Shown one piece after another: positions 36,001 through 51,000 of a stretch of 64,000 bases of DNA. Made by a program: the position numbers and the translations under genes. Source of the DNA: JAJEBT01 sp965214975 (lineage in GTDB: Bacteria; Pseudomonadota; Alphaproteobacteria; MPNO01; UBA830); the NCBI GenBank assembly GCA_965214975.1, contig OZ244055.1, forward strand, positions 2,108,001-2,172,000, written 5' to 3'. Position 1 is the first letter of the stretch. Each line of letters begins with the position of its first letter. The notes under the pieces are model-generated. The model saw only the letters and a list, made by a program, of their open reading frames with translations, had not been told where the DNA came from and searched no databases.

Positions 36001-39000
36001 ACCATCGCCGACCGGGACGACCCGCCTGTGGTGTCGGTCGAGGCGCCGGAATCGGCGGTTATCGAGGGCAACGGGAGCCTGGTGTTTCCGGTGAGGCTGT
36101 CCCATCCGAGTTCGCGGCGGATCACCGTGCCCTACACCCTGGGCGGCACCGCGGACGCGGTGACGGACTACACGGCCCCCCCCCCAGGGACGGTGGTTTT
36201 CGAGCCGGGCGACGAGGACGGGGCCATCACGCTGCTGACCGTCGACGACTTCGTGCACGAGCCGGACGAGACGGTGGAGGCGACGCTGGCGGCGCCGGCC
36301 TCCGGTCTGGCGACGCTGGGCGCGGCCACCGCCGAGGGGATCATCCGGGACGACGAGCCGACGGTGTCGCCGGTCGGGACGGGGACCGTGAGGGAGGGGT
36401 TTGACACCTACGTCGAGATCGACCGGATCGACACCTCGTCCAGGGAAACCTTCGACGCCTCCTTCGGGGGCACGGCGACGAAAAACGGCGACTACCACGC
36501 CCGGAATCACGACACCAGCCGCCAGAGCGAGCGCGTGACTTTCGAGGCGGGCCAGAGCCGGCGGCGGTTGTGGTTGCGCACGCATCCCGACGACGTGGAC
36601 GAGGAGGATGAAACGGTGGTGGTGGCGATAGGCACCTCCTCGGCCACGGTGACCATCCAGGACCAGGACGACCCGCCGGAGGCGTCGGTCGAGGCGCCGG
36701 GAGCGGCGGTCATCGAGGGCGCCGGCGACCTGGCGTTCCCGGTGGTGCTGAGCAGGATGAGTTCGCGGGAGATCACCGTGTCCTACACCCTGGGCGGCAC
36801 GGCAACGGAAGGCGAGGACTACGGCACGGACCCGGGCGGCGGTTCGGTGACCTTCGCGCCGGGAGAGACCCGGAAGACGGTCGCCCTGGCGACGGTGGAC
36901 AACGCGGTGGGCGAGCTGCAGGAGACGGTGGTGGTGACACTGTCGATACCGCGGTCGTCCTCGGGCCTGGTGACGCTGGGCGCCTCTTCGGCGGAAGGGG
37001 CGATCTGGAACAACGAACACGTGTACCTCTACGTCGATGAGCGGCAGGTGGTCGTGAACGAGGGGGGCCCCGGCACGGAGTCGACGGTCGCGTTCGGCCT
37101 GGTGCTGGAGGGCGCCGTCCGGGACGGCGTCACCTACGCCTGGGACTACGCCCTGACCGGCACTGCGACCCACGGCGGGGGCGCGGCGGGAGGCGACTAC
37201 TCCGTGCGGTCCCCCCATGCGCGGTCCGGCACCATCAGCGTTCCCGCAGGCGCCGCCGTGGCGCCGATCGAGGTCACCGTCCTCGGGGACAGCGAGACCG
37301 AGGAGGACGAAACCCTGGTGCTCACGCTTTCCAGCCCGCGGAACGCGAGGATCCTGGAGGGGCGCGGCGTCAGCACGGCCACCATCCGGAACGACGACCA
37401 CAGGTTCTCGATCGACTCGCCGACCGTCACCGAGGGCGATTCCGGCACGACGGACCTCGTCTTCACGGTGACGCTGGATCCGCCGTCGTCGTTTCACGAA
37501 ACGAGGATCGGCTACGCCACCAGCGACGGGGAGGGCCGGAAGGCGGCGGAGGAGGGAGGGCTTCCGAGCCGGGGCGGCGACGACTACGAACCGGCGAGCG
37601 GCACGCTCGTGTTTCCCGCCGGCGCCTCGACCCGGACGATCACGGTGACGGTCAACGGGGACGGGACGTTCGAGTTCGACGACAGAATGAAGGTGGAGTT
37701 GTCGGATCCGAACGGCCCGAAGGGGGGCTCGTTCACGGTTTCGCGCGCGGGGGTCGGGACGATCGGGAACGACGACATCATCACCTACACGATTCGCGAC
37801 GATTCGGTGAGCGTGCTGGAGGGCAGCAGACTGGCAAGAAACACGGTTTCCCCCGGTGGCCCGTGGGACACGCAGGAGTTCATCTATTTCCGCGTGGATT
37901 TGAGCCAAGGCGTGTACGTTGGCGGGAATGCTGTTTGCCTTGCGGAGGAAGGCACGGCGGGGGGAGGATTGGAAGGTGACCGCGCCCGTAGCGACAACGA
38001 TTACCTTGTAGATGAAAGAAATGCCAAAATTCCAAACCTTGCATATACATATGATTTCCCTCTTGATGGGGAAATTGCCCCGAACTCGTTCTTCTGCCGG
38101 ATCACAGTCTGGGGCGACGACGAGATCGAGCCTGACGAAACGCTGAAGGTCTACTTCTATTCTCCGAGCCTCGGACTCGGAACCCGCGACCAGCCCATCT
38201 TCATGGGCACCGCCACGATCCTGAACGACGACCACGCGCTCTCGGTTGACACGCCGAGCGTGGACGAGGGCGACGAGGGCGAGACCGGGCTCGAGTTCGC
38301 GGTGACGCTGGATCCCCCGTCGACCGGGACGGTGACGGTGGACTACGCGGTGGGCGACGGTTCGGCGACGGCTGTCGGCGAACGCGGCGCCGCCGGTGGC
38401 CACGACTTTCTGCCAATGGCACCGGGCACGCTCACGTTCGAGGCTGGCGAGACCGAGAAGAAGATCACGGTTCAGGTGGGCGGCGACAAGACCGACGAGC
38501 CGGACGAGACCGTGCTGGTGACGCTCTCGGACCCGGTGGGCCCGGGCGCCCCGGATCAGCAGCCGGTGTATTCCAGAGCGAACTCGATGTCGACGATCAC
38601 GGTCCCGGAGGATCCGGCCGCAGGCACGATCCTCAACGACGACCCGACGCCGACGGTGTCGGTCGAAGCGCCAGAGGCCGCAGTGACGGAAGGCGAGACG
38701 CTGGTGTTTCCGCTGACGCTGAGCAACCCGAGCGCCGAGGACATCACGGTGCACTACGCCTTGGCCGGCTCGGCAACGGCGGGGGACGACTACGAAGGCC
38801 CGGCCTCGGGCACCGCGACCTTCGCGCCGGGCGACTCGGGGTCGGCGCAGTCGGTCGCGTTGAAGACGCTGGACGACACGGTGGGCGAGCGGGACGAGAC
38901 GGTCGAGGTCACGCTTTCGCTGCCGGATCCGGACCCGGGCCGGGTGACGCTGGACAACGAGGCCACAACGGCCACGGGCACGATTCTGGACAACGACCGG

Positions 39001-42000
39001 CCGCTCGTGACTGTCGCCTCCGACGGCAGCGTGACGGAGGGCGATGACGCGGTGTTCGTCCTGACGCGGGAGAGAGTGGTGTCGGGCGAGCTGGCGGTGA
39101 CCTTCGAGGTGACGGACGACGACGCGGTGCTCGGCGGCGAGCCGCCGACCGGAGCCACCTTCGCGGCCGATGCGGCCACGGTGCGCGTGACGCTGGAGAC
39201 CGAGGACGACCAGCGCGACGAACCGGACGCCACGCTGACGCTGACGCTGACCGACGGCGACGGCTACGACTTGGGCACGTCGTTCGAGGCCGAGATCACG
39301 ATCGAGGACAACGACGACACGCCCGAGGTGACGCTGGCCCTGACGCCGTCCTCGATCACGGAGGCGGGGGGCGAGAGCGTGGTGACGGCGACCCTGGACC
39401 GTCCGTCGAGCGCGGCGACGACCGTGACGGTCTCGGCGGCGCCGGTGTCGCCGGCGGTGCCGGGCGACTACGCGCTGAGCGCGAACACGGCGCTGACGAT
39501 CGCGGCCGGCGAGACCGCGAGCAAGGGCGTCGTGACGATCGCCGCCGTGGACAACGCCGTGGACGCGCTGGACAGGGAGGTGGCGGTCTCGGCCACGGCG
39601 ACGAACAGCCAGGGGATCACGGCCCCGCAGGCGGTGGCGCTGACGATCGCCGACGACGACGCGCCGGAGCTGGCGGTCGGCGACGCGAGCGTGGCCGAGG
39701 GCGACGCGGGCGAGAGTCCGACGCTGACGTTCACGGTGACGCTGAGCCCGGCGGCGACGCTTCCGGTGACGGCGGACTGGAAGACCGTCGACGGAACCGC
39801 GCAGGCCGGGACGGACTACGCGGCGGGGAGCGGCAGTCTGAGGTTCGACACCGGCGAGAACAGCAAGACGATCTCGGTGACGGTGACGGGCGACGACGCG
39901 GACGAGCCGAACGAGACCCTCACCGTGACGCTGTCGAACGCGCCGGGCGCGACCCTCGCGAAGGCGACGGCCACCGGGACGATCACGGACGACGACGGCC
40001 CGCCGGCGGTGACGCTGGTCCTGACGCCGTCCTTGATCGGCGAGAACGGCGGAGTCAGCACGGTGACGGCCACCCTGGACCGTGCGTCGAGCGCGGAGAC
40101 GACGGTGACGGTGTCGGCGGCGCCGGTGTCGCCGGCGGTGCCGGGCGACTACGCGCTGAGCACGAACACGGCGCTGACGATTCCGGCCCACTCCCTGACG
40201 AGCACGGGCGTCGTGACGATCGCCGCCGTGGACAACGCCGTGGACGCGCTGGACAGGGAGGTGACGGTCTCGGCGACAGCGGCGAACAGCCAGGGGATCA
40301 CGGCCCCGCAGGCGGTGGCGCTGACGATCGCCGACGACGACGCGCCGGAGCTGTCGGTCGGCGACGCCAGCGCGGCCGAGGGGGCTTCGGGCGAGAGTCC
40401 GACGCTGACGTTCACGGTGACGCTGACGCCGGCGGCGACGCTGCCGGTGACGGCGGACTGGAAGACCGCCGACGGGACCGCGACCGCCGGGACGGACTAC
40501 ACGGCGGGGAGCGGCAGCCTGAGGTTCGGCACCGGCGAGGAGAGGAAGACGGTCACGGTGACGGTGACGGGCGACGACGCGGACGAGCCGAACGAGACCC
40601 TCACCGTGACGCTGTCGAACGCGCCGGGCGCCACGCTCGCGAAGGCCGCGGGAACCGGGACGATCACGGACGACGACGGCCCGCCGGCGGTGACGCTGGT
40701 CCTGACCCCGGCTTCGATCGGGGAGAACGGCGGGGAGAGCGCGGTGACGGCGACGCTGGACCGCCCGTCGAGCGCGGCGACGACGGTGACGGTGTCGGTT
40801 GCGCCGGTGTCGCCGACGGTGGCGAGCGACTACACGCTGAGTCCGGATCCGGTGCTGACGATTCCCGCCGACTCCCTGACGAGCACGGGCACGGTGACGA
40901 TCACCGCCGTCGACAACGACGTGGACGCCCTGGACGGGGAGGTGACGGTCTCGGCCGCGGCGACGAACAGCCAGGGGGTCACGGCCCCGCAGGCGGTGAA
41001 GCTGACGATCGCCGACGATGACGCGCCGGCGCTGTCGATTGGCGACGCGAGCGTGACCGAGGGCGACGAGGGCCAGAGCGCGACGCTGACGTTCACGGTG
41101 ACGCTGACGCCGGCGGCGACGCTTCCGGTGACGGCGGACTGGAAGACGTCCGACGGGACCGCGACCGCGGGGACGGACTACACGGCGGGGAGCGGCAGCC
41201 TGAGGTTCGACACCGGCGAGGACAGCAAGACCGTCACCGTGGCGGTGACGGGCGACGACGCGGACGAGCCGAACGAGACGTTCACCGTGACGCTGTCGAA
41301 CGCGCCGGGCGCGACGCTCGCGAAGGCGACGGCCACCGGGACGATCACCGACGACGACGGCCCGCCGGCGGTGACGCTGGTCCTGACGCCGGCCTCGATC
41401 GGGGAGAACGGCGGAGTCAGCACGGTGACGGCCACCCTGGACCGTGCGTCGAGCGCGGCGACGACCGTGACGGTCTCGGCGGCGCCGGTGGCCCCGGCGG
41501 TGCCGGGCGACTACGCGCTGAGCGCGAACACGGCGCTGACGATTCCGGCCCACTCCCTGACGAGCACGGGCGTCGTGACGATCGCCGCCGTGGACAACGA
41601 GGTGGACGCGCTGGACAGGGAGGTGACGGTCTTGGCGACGGCGGCGAACATCCAGGGGATCACGGCCCCGCAGGCGGTGACGCTGACGATCGCCGACGAC
41701 GACGCGCCGGAGCTTTCGGTCGGCGACGCCGGCGTGGCCGAGGGCGACGAGGGCCAGAGCGCGACGCTGACGTTCACCGTGACGCTGACGCCGTCGGCGA
41801 CGCTTCCGGTGACGGCGGACTGGAAGACGTCCGACGGGACCGCGACCGCCGGGACGGACTACACGGCGGGGAGCGGCAGCCTCAGGTTCGACACCGGCGA
41901 GGACAGCAAGACGGTCACCGTGACGGTGACGGGGGACGACGCGGACGAGCCGAACGAGACCCTCACGGTGACACTGTCGAACGCGCCGGGCGCGACGCTC

Positions 42001-45000
42001 GCGAAGGCGGCAGCCACCGGGACGATCACGGACGACGACGACGCGCCCGCGGTGACGCTGGTCCTGACGCCGGACACGATCGGCGAGAACGGCGGGGAGA
42101 GCGCGGTGACGGCGACGCTGGACCGCCCGTCGAGCGCGGCGACGACGGTGACGGTGTCGGTCGCGCCGGTGTCGCCGACGGTGGCGGGCGACTACATGCT
42201 CGGCGCGAACCCGGCGCTGACGATCGCGGCGGGCGAGACGGCGAGCACGGGCGTCGTGACGATCACCGCTGTGGACAACGACGTGGACGCCCTGGACAGG
42301 GAGGTGACGGTCTCGGCCACGGCGACGAACAGCCAGGGGATCAAGGCCCCGCGGGACGCGACGCTGACGATCGCGGACGACGACGCGCCGGAGCTTTCGG
42401 TCGGCGACGCGAGCGTGACCGAGGGCGCCGCGGGCACCAGCGCGACGATGGCTTTCACGGTGACGCTGAGCCCGGCGGCGACGCTGCCGGTGACGGTGGA
42501 CTGGAGGACCGCCGACGGGACGGCGACTGCCGGGACGGACTACACGGCGGGGAGCGGCAGCCTGAGGTTCGACACCGGCGAGGACAGCAAGACGATCACG
42601 GTGGCGGTGACGGGAGACGACGCGGACGAGCCGAACGAGACCCTCACCGTGACGCTGTCGAACGCGCCGGGCGCCACGCTCGCGAAGGCCGCGGGAACCG
42701 GGACGATCACGGACGACGACGACGCGCCCGCGGTGACGCTGGTCCTGACCCCGGCCTCGGTCACGGAGGCCGGGGGCAGAAGCACGGTGACGGCCGTCCT
42801 GGACCGCCCGTCGAGCGCGGCGACGACGGTGACGGTGTCGGCGGCGCCGGTGTCGCCGACGGTGGCGGGCGACTACATGCTCGGTGCGAACACGGCGCTG
42901 ACGATCGCGGCGGGCGAGACGGCGAGCACGGGCGTCGTGACGATCACCGCTGTGGACAACGACGTGGACGCCCTGGACAGGGAGGTGACGGTCTCGGCCA
43001 CGGCGACGAACAGCCAGGGGATCAAGGCCCCGCGGGACGCGACGCTGACGATCGCGGACGACGACGCGCCGGAGCTTTCGGTCGGCGACGCGAGCGTGAC
43101 CGAGGGCGCCGCGGGCGGGGGCGCGACGCTGACCTTCACGGTGACGCTGAGCCCGGCGGCGACGCTGCCGGTGACGGTGGACTGGAGGACCGCCGACGGG
43201 ACGGCGACTGCCGGGACGGACTACACGGCGGGGAGCGGCAGCCTGAGGTTCGACACCGGCGAGGACAGCAAGACGATCACGGTGGCGGTGACGGGAGACG
43301 ACGCGGACGAGCCGAACGAGACCCTCACCGTGACGCTGTCGAACGCGCCGGGCGCCACGCTCGCGAAGGCCGCGGGAACCGGGACGATCACGGACGACGA
43401 CGACGCGCCGGCGGTGACGCTGGTCCTGACGCCGTCCTCGATCACGGAGGCGGGGGGCGAGAGCGTGGTGACGGCGACTCTGGACCGTCCGTCGAGCGCG
43501 GCGACGACCGTGACGGTCTCGGCGGAGCCGGTGGCCCCGGCGGTGCCGGGCGACTACACGCTGGTCGGAAGCCAGTTGACGATTCCGGCTCACTCCCTGA
43601 CGAGCACGGGCGAGGTGACGATCGCCGCCGTGGACAACGACGTGGACGCCCTGGACAGGGAGGTGACGGTCTCGGCGACGGCGGCGAACAGCCAGGGGAT
43701 CACGGCCCCGGAGGACGCGACGCTGACGATCGCGGACGACGACGCGCCGGAGCTGGCGGTCGGCGACGCGAGCGTGGCCGAGGGCGACGCGGGCGGGGGC
43801 GCGACGCTGACCTTCACGGTGACGCTGAGCCCGGCGGCGACGCTTCCGGTGACGGCGGACTGGAAGACGTCCGACGGGACGGCGGAGGCCGGGACGGACT
43901 ACACGGCGGGGAGCGGCAGCCTGAGATTCGACACGGGAGAGGACAGCAAGACGATCACGGTGGCGGTGACGGGGGACGACGCGGACGAGCCGAACGAGAC
44001 CCTCACCGTGACGCTGTCGAACGCGCCGGGCGCCACGCTCGCGAAGGTTGCGGGAACCGGGACGATCAGGGACGACGACGACGCGCCCGAGGTGACGCTG
44101 GTCCTGACCCCGTCCTCGATCGGCGAGAACGGCGGAGTCAGCACGGTGACGGCCACCCTGGACCGTGCGTCGAGCGCGGCGACGACCGTGACGGTCTCGG
44201 CGGAGCCGGTGGCCCCGGCGGTGCCGGGCGACTACGCGCTGAGCGCGAACACGGCGCTGACGATTCCGGCCCACTCCCTGACGAGCACGGGCGTCGTGAC
44301 GATCACCGCCGTCGACAACGATGTGGACGCGCTGGACAGGGAGGTGACGGTCTCGGCGACGGCGGCGAACAGCCAGGGGGTCACGGCTCCGGACAGCGTG
44401 ACGTTGACGATCACGGACGACGACGTGCCGGAGCTTTCGATCGGCGACGCCAGCGCGGCCGAGGGGGCTTCGGGCACCAGCGCGACGCTGACGTTCACGG
44501 TGACGCTGAGCCCGGCGGCGACGCTTCCGGTGACGGCGGACTGGAAGACCGTCGACGGAACCGCGCAGGCCGGGACGGACTACACGGCGGGGAGCGGCAG
44601 CCTGAGGTTCGACACCGGCGAGGACAGCAAGACGGTCACCGTGACGGTGGCGGGCGACGACGCGGACGAGCCGAACGAGACCTTCACGGTGACCCTGTCG
44701 AACGCGCCGGGCGCGACGCTCGCGAAGGCAGCGGCCACCGGGACGATCACCGACGACGACGGCCCGCCGGCGGTGACGCTGGTGCTGACGCCGGCCTCGA
44801 TCGGGGAGAACGGCGGAGTCAGCACGGTGACGGCCACCCTGGACCGTCCGTCGAGCGCGGCGACGACGGTGACGGTGTCGGCGGCGCCGGTGTCGCCGGC
44901 GGTGCCGGGCGACTACGCGCTGGTCGGGAGCCAGTTGACGATTCCGGCTCACTCCCTGACGAGCACGGGCGTCGTGACGATCGCCGCCGTGGACAACGAT

Positions 45001-48000
45001 GTGGACGCGCTGGACAGGGAGGTGACGGTCTCGGCGACGGCGACGAACAGCCAGGGGGTCACGGCTCCGGACAGCGTGACGTTGACGATCACGGACGACG
45101 ACGCGCCGGAGCTTTCGATCGGCGACGCCAGCGCGGCCGAGGGGGCTTCGGGCACCAGCGCGACGCTGACGTTCACGGTGACGCTGAGCCCGGCGGCGAC
45201 GCTGCCGGTGACGGCGGACTGGAAGACCGTCGACGGAACCGCGCAGGCCGGGACGGACTACACGGCGGGGAGCGGCAGCCTGAGGTTCGACACCGGCGAG
45301 GACAGCAAGACGGTCACCGTGACGGTGACGGGGGACGACGCGGACGAGCCGAACGAGACCTTCACGGTAACCCTGTCGAACGCGCCGGGCGCGACGCTCG
45401 CGAAGGCGACGGCCACCGGGACGATCACGGACGACGACGGCGCGCCCGAGGTGACGCTGATCCTGACGCCGTCCTCGATCACGGAGGCGGGGGGCGAGAG
45501 CGTGGTGACGGCGACCCTGGACCGCCCGTCGAGCGCGGCGACGACCGTGACGGTCTCCGCGGAGCCGGTGGCCCCGGCGGTGCCGGGCGACTACGCGCTG
45601 AGCGCGAACACGGCGCTGACGATTCCGGCCCACTCCCTGACGAGCACGGGCGTCGTGACGATCACCGCCGTCGACAACGACGTGGACGCGCTGGACAGGG
45701 AGGTGACGGTCTCGGCCACGGCGACGAACAGCCAGGGGGTCACGGCTCCGGACAGCGTGACGTTGACGATCACGGACGACGACGCGCCGGCGCTGTCGGT
45801 CGGCGACGCGAGCGCGACCGAGGGCGACGCAGGCGGGAGCGCAACGCTGACGTTCACCGTGACGCTGACGCCGGCGGCGACGCTGCCGGTGACGGCGGAC
45901 TGGAAGACGTCCGACGGGACCGCGACCGCCGGGACGGACTACACGGCGGGGAGCGGCAGCCTGAGCTTCGGCGCCGGAGAGGAGAGGAAGACGGTCACGG
46001 TGACGGTGACGGGGGACGACGCGGACGAGCCGAACGAGACCTTCACGGTGACGCTGTCGAACGCGCCGGGAGCGACGTTCTCGAAGGCGACGGGAACCGG
46101 GACGATCACGGACGACGACGACGCGCCCGCGGTGACGCTGGTCCTGACGCCGGACACGATCGGCGAGAACGGAGGCAAGAGCACGGTGACGGCGACCTTG
46201 GACCGCCCGTCGAGCGCGGCGACGACCGTGACGGTCTCGGTGGCGCCTGTCGTCCCGGCGATGGCGGCCGACTACGCGTTGAGCGCGAACACGGTGCTGA
46301 CGATTCCGGCCCATTCCCTGACGAGCCAGGGGCTGGTGACGATCACGGCCGCGGACAACACCGTGCACGAGGGGGACAAGGCGGTGACGGTGTCGGGCGC
46401 CGCAGCGAATGCGCAGGGGGCGACCGGACCGCGGGACGTGACGCTGACGATCGCCGAGGACGATGCGGCGCCGGTGGTGACGGTGGCGGCGGAGACGGCC
46501 GCGGTCACGGAAGGCGAGGACGCGGTGTTCGTCCTGACCCGGGCGAGCGCCGACGTCACCACGCCGCTAGTCGTGGATTTCACGCTCGCCGACCCGGACG
46601 CGGCGCTGGCCGGGGAGGCGCCGGCCATGGCCACGATCCCGGCCGGCGAGACCGCGGTCAGGGTGGTGCTGGCAACCGACGACGATGCGACCCACGAGCC
46701 CGACGCGACGCTGACCCTGACGCTGACCGACGGCGATCTCTACGATCCGGGTGCGGCGTCGTCGGCGATGGTGACGGTGCGCGACAACGAGCCGCCGGGC
46801 CAGGACTCGGCGCTGGATGCGGCGGTGACGGTGGCGGCGGACGGAGCCGTGGTCACGGAGGGCGAGAGCACGGTCTTCACGCTGACGCGGGTCGGTGTGG
46901 TGACGGAGGCGCTGGTGGTGACCCTCGATGTGGCGGGAGGAGATGGGGTGCTGGCGGGCGCGCCGCCGACCGAGGCCGCCTTCGGGGCCGGAGAGGCGAC
47001 GACGCGGATGACGCTGGCGACCGACGACGACGAGGTCGACGAGCCGCACGCCACGCTGACGATGACGGTGATCGACGGCGACGGCTACTACCCGGGTGCG
47101 CCCTTCGAGGACGAGGTCACGGTGCGGGACAACGACGACACGCCCATGGTGACGCTGGTGCTGACGCCGGCTTCGATCGGGGAGAACGGCGGAGTCAGCA
47201 CGGTGACGGCCACCCTGGACCGCCCGTCGAGCGCGGCGACGACGGTGACGGTGTCGGTCGCGCCGGTGTCGCCGGCGGTGCCGGGCGACTACGCGCTGAG
47301 CGCGAACACGGCGCTGACGATTCCGGCCCACTCCCTGACGAGCACGGGCACGGTGACGATCGCCGCCGTTGACAACGACATCGACGCGCTGGACAGGGAG
47401 GTGACGGTCTCGGCCACGGCGACGAACAGCCAGGGGGTCACGGCCCCGCAGGCGGCGACGCTGACGATCGCCGACGACGACGCGCCGGAGCTGTCGGTCG
47501 GCGACGTGAGCGTGGACGAGGGCGCTTCGGGCGAGAGTCCGACGCTGACCTTCACGGTGACGCTGACGCCGTCGGCGACGCTTCCGGTGACGGCGGACTG
47601 GAAGACGTCCGACGGGACCGCGACCGCCGGGACGGACTACACGGCGGGGAGCGGCAGCCTGAGGTTCGACACCGGCGAGGACAGCAAGACGATCACGGTG
47701 GCGGTGACGGGAGACGACGCGGACGAGCCGAACGAGACCCTCACCGTGACGCTGTCGAACGCGCCGGGCGCGACGCTCGCGAAGGCGACGGCCACCGGGA
47801 CGATCACCGACGACGACGGCCCGCCGGCGGTGACGCTGGTGCTGACGCCGGCCTCGATCGGGGAGAACGGCGGAGTCAGCACGGTGACGGCCACCCTGGA
47901 CCGTCCGTCGAGCGCGGCGACGACGGTGACGGTGTCGGCGGCGCCGGTGTCGCCGGCGGTGCCGGGCGACTACGCGCTGAGCGCGAACACGGCGCTGACG

Positions 48001-51000
48001 ATTCCGGCCCACTCCCTGACGAGCACGGGCACGGTGACGATCGCCGCCGTTGACAACGACATCGACGCGCTGGACAGGGAGGTGACGGTCTCGGCCACGG
48101 CGACGAACAGCCAGGGGGTCACGGCCCCGCAGGCGGCGACGCTGACGATCGCCGACGACGACGCGCCGGAGCTGTCGGTCGGCGACGTGAGCGTGGACGA
48201 GGGCGCTTCGGGCGAGAGTCCGACGCTGACCTTCACGGTGACGCTGACGCCGTCGGCGACGCTTCCGGTGACGGCGGACTGGAAGACGTCCGACGGGACC
48301 GCGACCGCCGGGACGGACTACACGGCGGGGAGCGGCAGCCTGAGGTTCGACACCGGCGAGGACAGCAAGACGATCACGGTGGCGGTGACGGGAGACGACG
48401 CGGACGAGCCGAACGAGACCCTCACCGTGACGCTGTCGAACGCGCCGGGCGCGACGCTCGCGAAGGCGACGGCCACCGGGACGATCACCGACGACGACGG
48501 CCCGCCGGCGGTGACGCTGGTGCTGACGCCGGCCTCGATCGGGGAGAACGGCGGAGTCAGCACGGTGACGGCCACCCTGGACCGTCCGTCGAGCGCGGCG
48601 ACGACGGTGACGGTGTCGGCGGCGCCGGTGTCGCCGGCGGTGCCGGGCGACTACGCGCTGAGCGCGAACACGGCGCTGACGATTCCGGCCCACTCCCTGA
48701 CGAGCACGGGCACGGTGACGATCGCCGCCGTGGACAACGAGGTGGACGCGCTGGACAGGGAGGTGACGGTCTTGGCGACGGCGGCGAACATCCAGGGAAT
48801 CACGGCCCCGCAGGCGGTGACGCTGACGATCGCCGACGACGACGCGCCGGAGCTGTCGGTGGGCGACGCGAGCGTGGCCGAGGGCGACGCGGGCGGGGGC
48901 GCGACGCTGACCTTCACGGTGACGCTGACGCCGGCGGCGACGCTTCCGGTGACGGCGGACTGGAAGACGTCCGACGGGACGGCGGAGGCCGGGACGGACT
49001 ACACGGCGGGGAGCGGCAGCCTCAGGTTCGACACCGGCGAGGACAGCAAGACGATCACGGTGGCGGTGACGGGGGACGACGCGGACGAGCCGAACGAGAC
49101 CCTCACCGTGACGCTGTCGAACGCGCCGGGCGCCACGCTCGTGAAGGCCGCGGGAACCGGGACGATCACGGACGACGACGACGCGCCCGCGGTGACGCTG
49201 GTCCTGACGCCGTCCTCGATCACGGAGGCGGGGGGCGAGAGCGTGGTGACGGCGACTCTGGACCGTCCGTCGAGCGCGGCGACGACGGTGACGGTGTCGG
49301 TCGCGCCGGTGTCGCCGGCGGCGGCGAACGACTACATGCTGAGCGCGAACACGACGCTGACGATCGCAACCGGCGAAACCGCGAGCACGGGCGTCGTGAC
49401 GATCGCCGCCGTGGACAACGAGGTGGACGCGCTGGACAGGGAGGTGACGGTCTCGGCGACGGCGGCGAACAGCCAGGGGGTCACGGCCCCACAGGCGGTG
49501 AAGCTGACGATCACCGACGACGACGCGCCGGAGCTGTCGGTCGGCGACGCGAGCGTGATCGAGAGCGACGCGGGCGCCAGCGCGACGATGGCCTTCACGG
49601 TGACGCTGATCCCGGCGGCGACGTTGCCGGTGACGGCGGACTGGAAGACCACCGACGGGACCGCGGAGGCCGGGACGGACTACACGGCCGGGAGCGGCAG
49701 CCTGAGGTTCGACACCGGAGAGGACAGCAAGACCGTCGCGGTGACGGTGACGGGCGACGACGCGGACGAGCCGAACGAGACCTTCGCCGTGACCCTGTCG
49801 AACGCGCCGGGCGCGACGCTCGCGAAGGCCGCGGGAACCGGGACGATCACCGACGACGACGGCCCGCCGGCGGTGACGCTGGTGCTGACGCCGGCCTCGA
49901 TCGGGGAGAACGGCGGAGTCAGCACGGTGACGGCCACCCTGGACCGCCCGTCGAGCGCGGCGACGACGGTGACGGTGTCGGCGGCGCCGGTGTCGCCGGC
50001 GGTGCCGGGCGACTACGCGCTGAGCGCGAACACGGCGCTGACGATTCCGGCCCACTCCCTGACGAGCACGGGCGTCGTGACGATCGCCGCCGTGGACAAC
50101 GAGGTGGACGCGCTGGACAGGGAGGTGACGGTTTCGGCGACGGCGGCGAACATCCAGGGAATCACGGCCCCGCAGGCGGTGACGCTGACGATCGCGGACG
50201 ACGACGCGCCGGAGCTTTCGGTCGGCGACGCCAGCGTGGCCGAGGGCGACGCGGGCGCCAGCGCGACGCTGGCCTTCACGGTGACGCTGACGCCGGCGGC
50301 GACGCTGCCGGTGACGGCGGACTGGAAGACGTCCGACGGGACCGCGCGGGCCGGAACGGACTACGCGGCGGGGAACGGCAGCCTGAGCTTCGACACCGGC
50401 GAGGACAGCAAGACGATCTCGGTGGCGGTGACGGGGGACGACGCGGACGAGCCGAACGAGACCCTCACCGTGACGCTGTCGAACGCGCCGGGCGCCACGC
50501 TCGCGAAGGCCGCGGGAACCGGGACGATCACGGACGACGACGACGCGCCCGCGGTGACGCTGGTCCTGACCCCGGCCTCGATCGGGGAGAACGGCGGAGT
50601 CAGCACGGTGACGGCCACCCTGGACCGTGCGTCGAGCGCGGCGACGACCGTGACGGTCTCGGCGGCGCCGGTGGCTCCGGCGGTGCCAGGCGACTACACG
50701 CTGGTCGGGAGCCAGTTGACGATTCCGGCTCACTCCCTGACGAGCACGGGCGTCGTGACGATCGCCGCCGTGGACAACGACGTGGACGCGCTGGACAGGG
50801 AGGTGACGGTCTCGGCCGCGGCGACGAACACGCAAGGGATCACGGCCCCGCAGGCGGTGACGCTGACGATCACCGACGATGACGCGCCGGAGCTGTCGGT
50901 CGCCGACGCGAGCGTGACCGAGGGCGACGAGGGCCAGAGCGCGACGCTGACCTTCACGGTGACGCTGACGCCGGCGGCGACGCTGCCGGTGACGGCGGAC

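Noticed and set aside
35989..46368. Very long open frame on the minus strand (over 3,000 codons) and similar ones at 46567-52095 and 56746-63948
   Set aside because: These are antisense to the GC-rich repeat array. They encode arginine/histidine low-complexity repeats that mirror the 681-bp period, with no family features.
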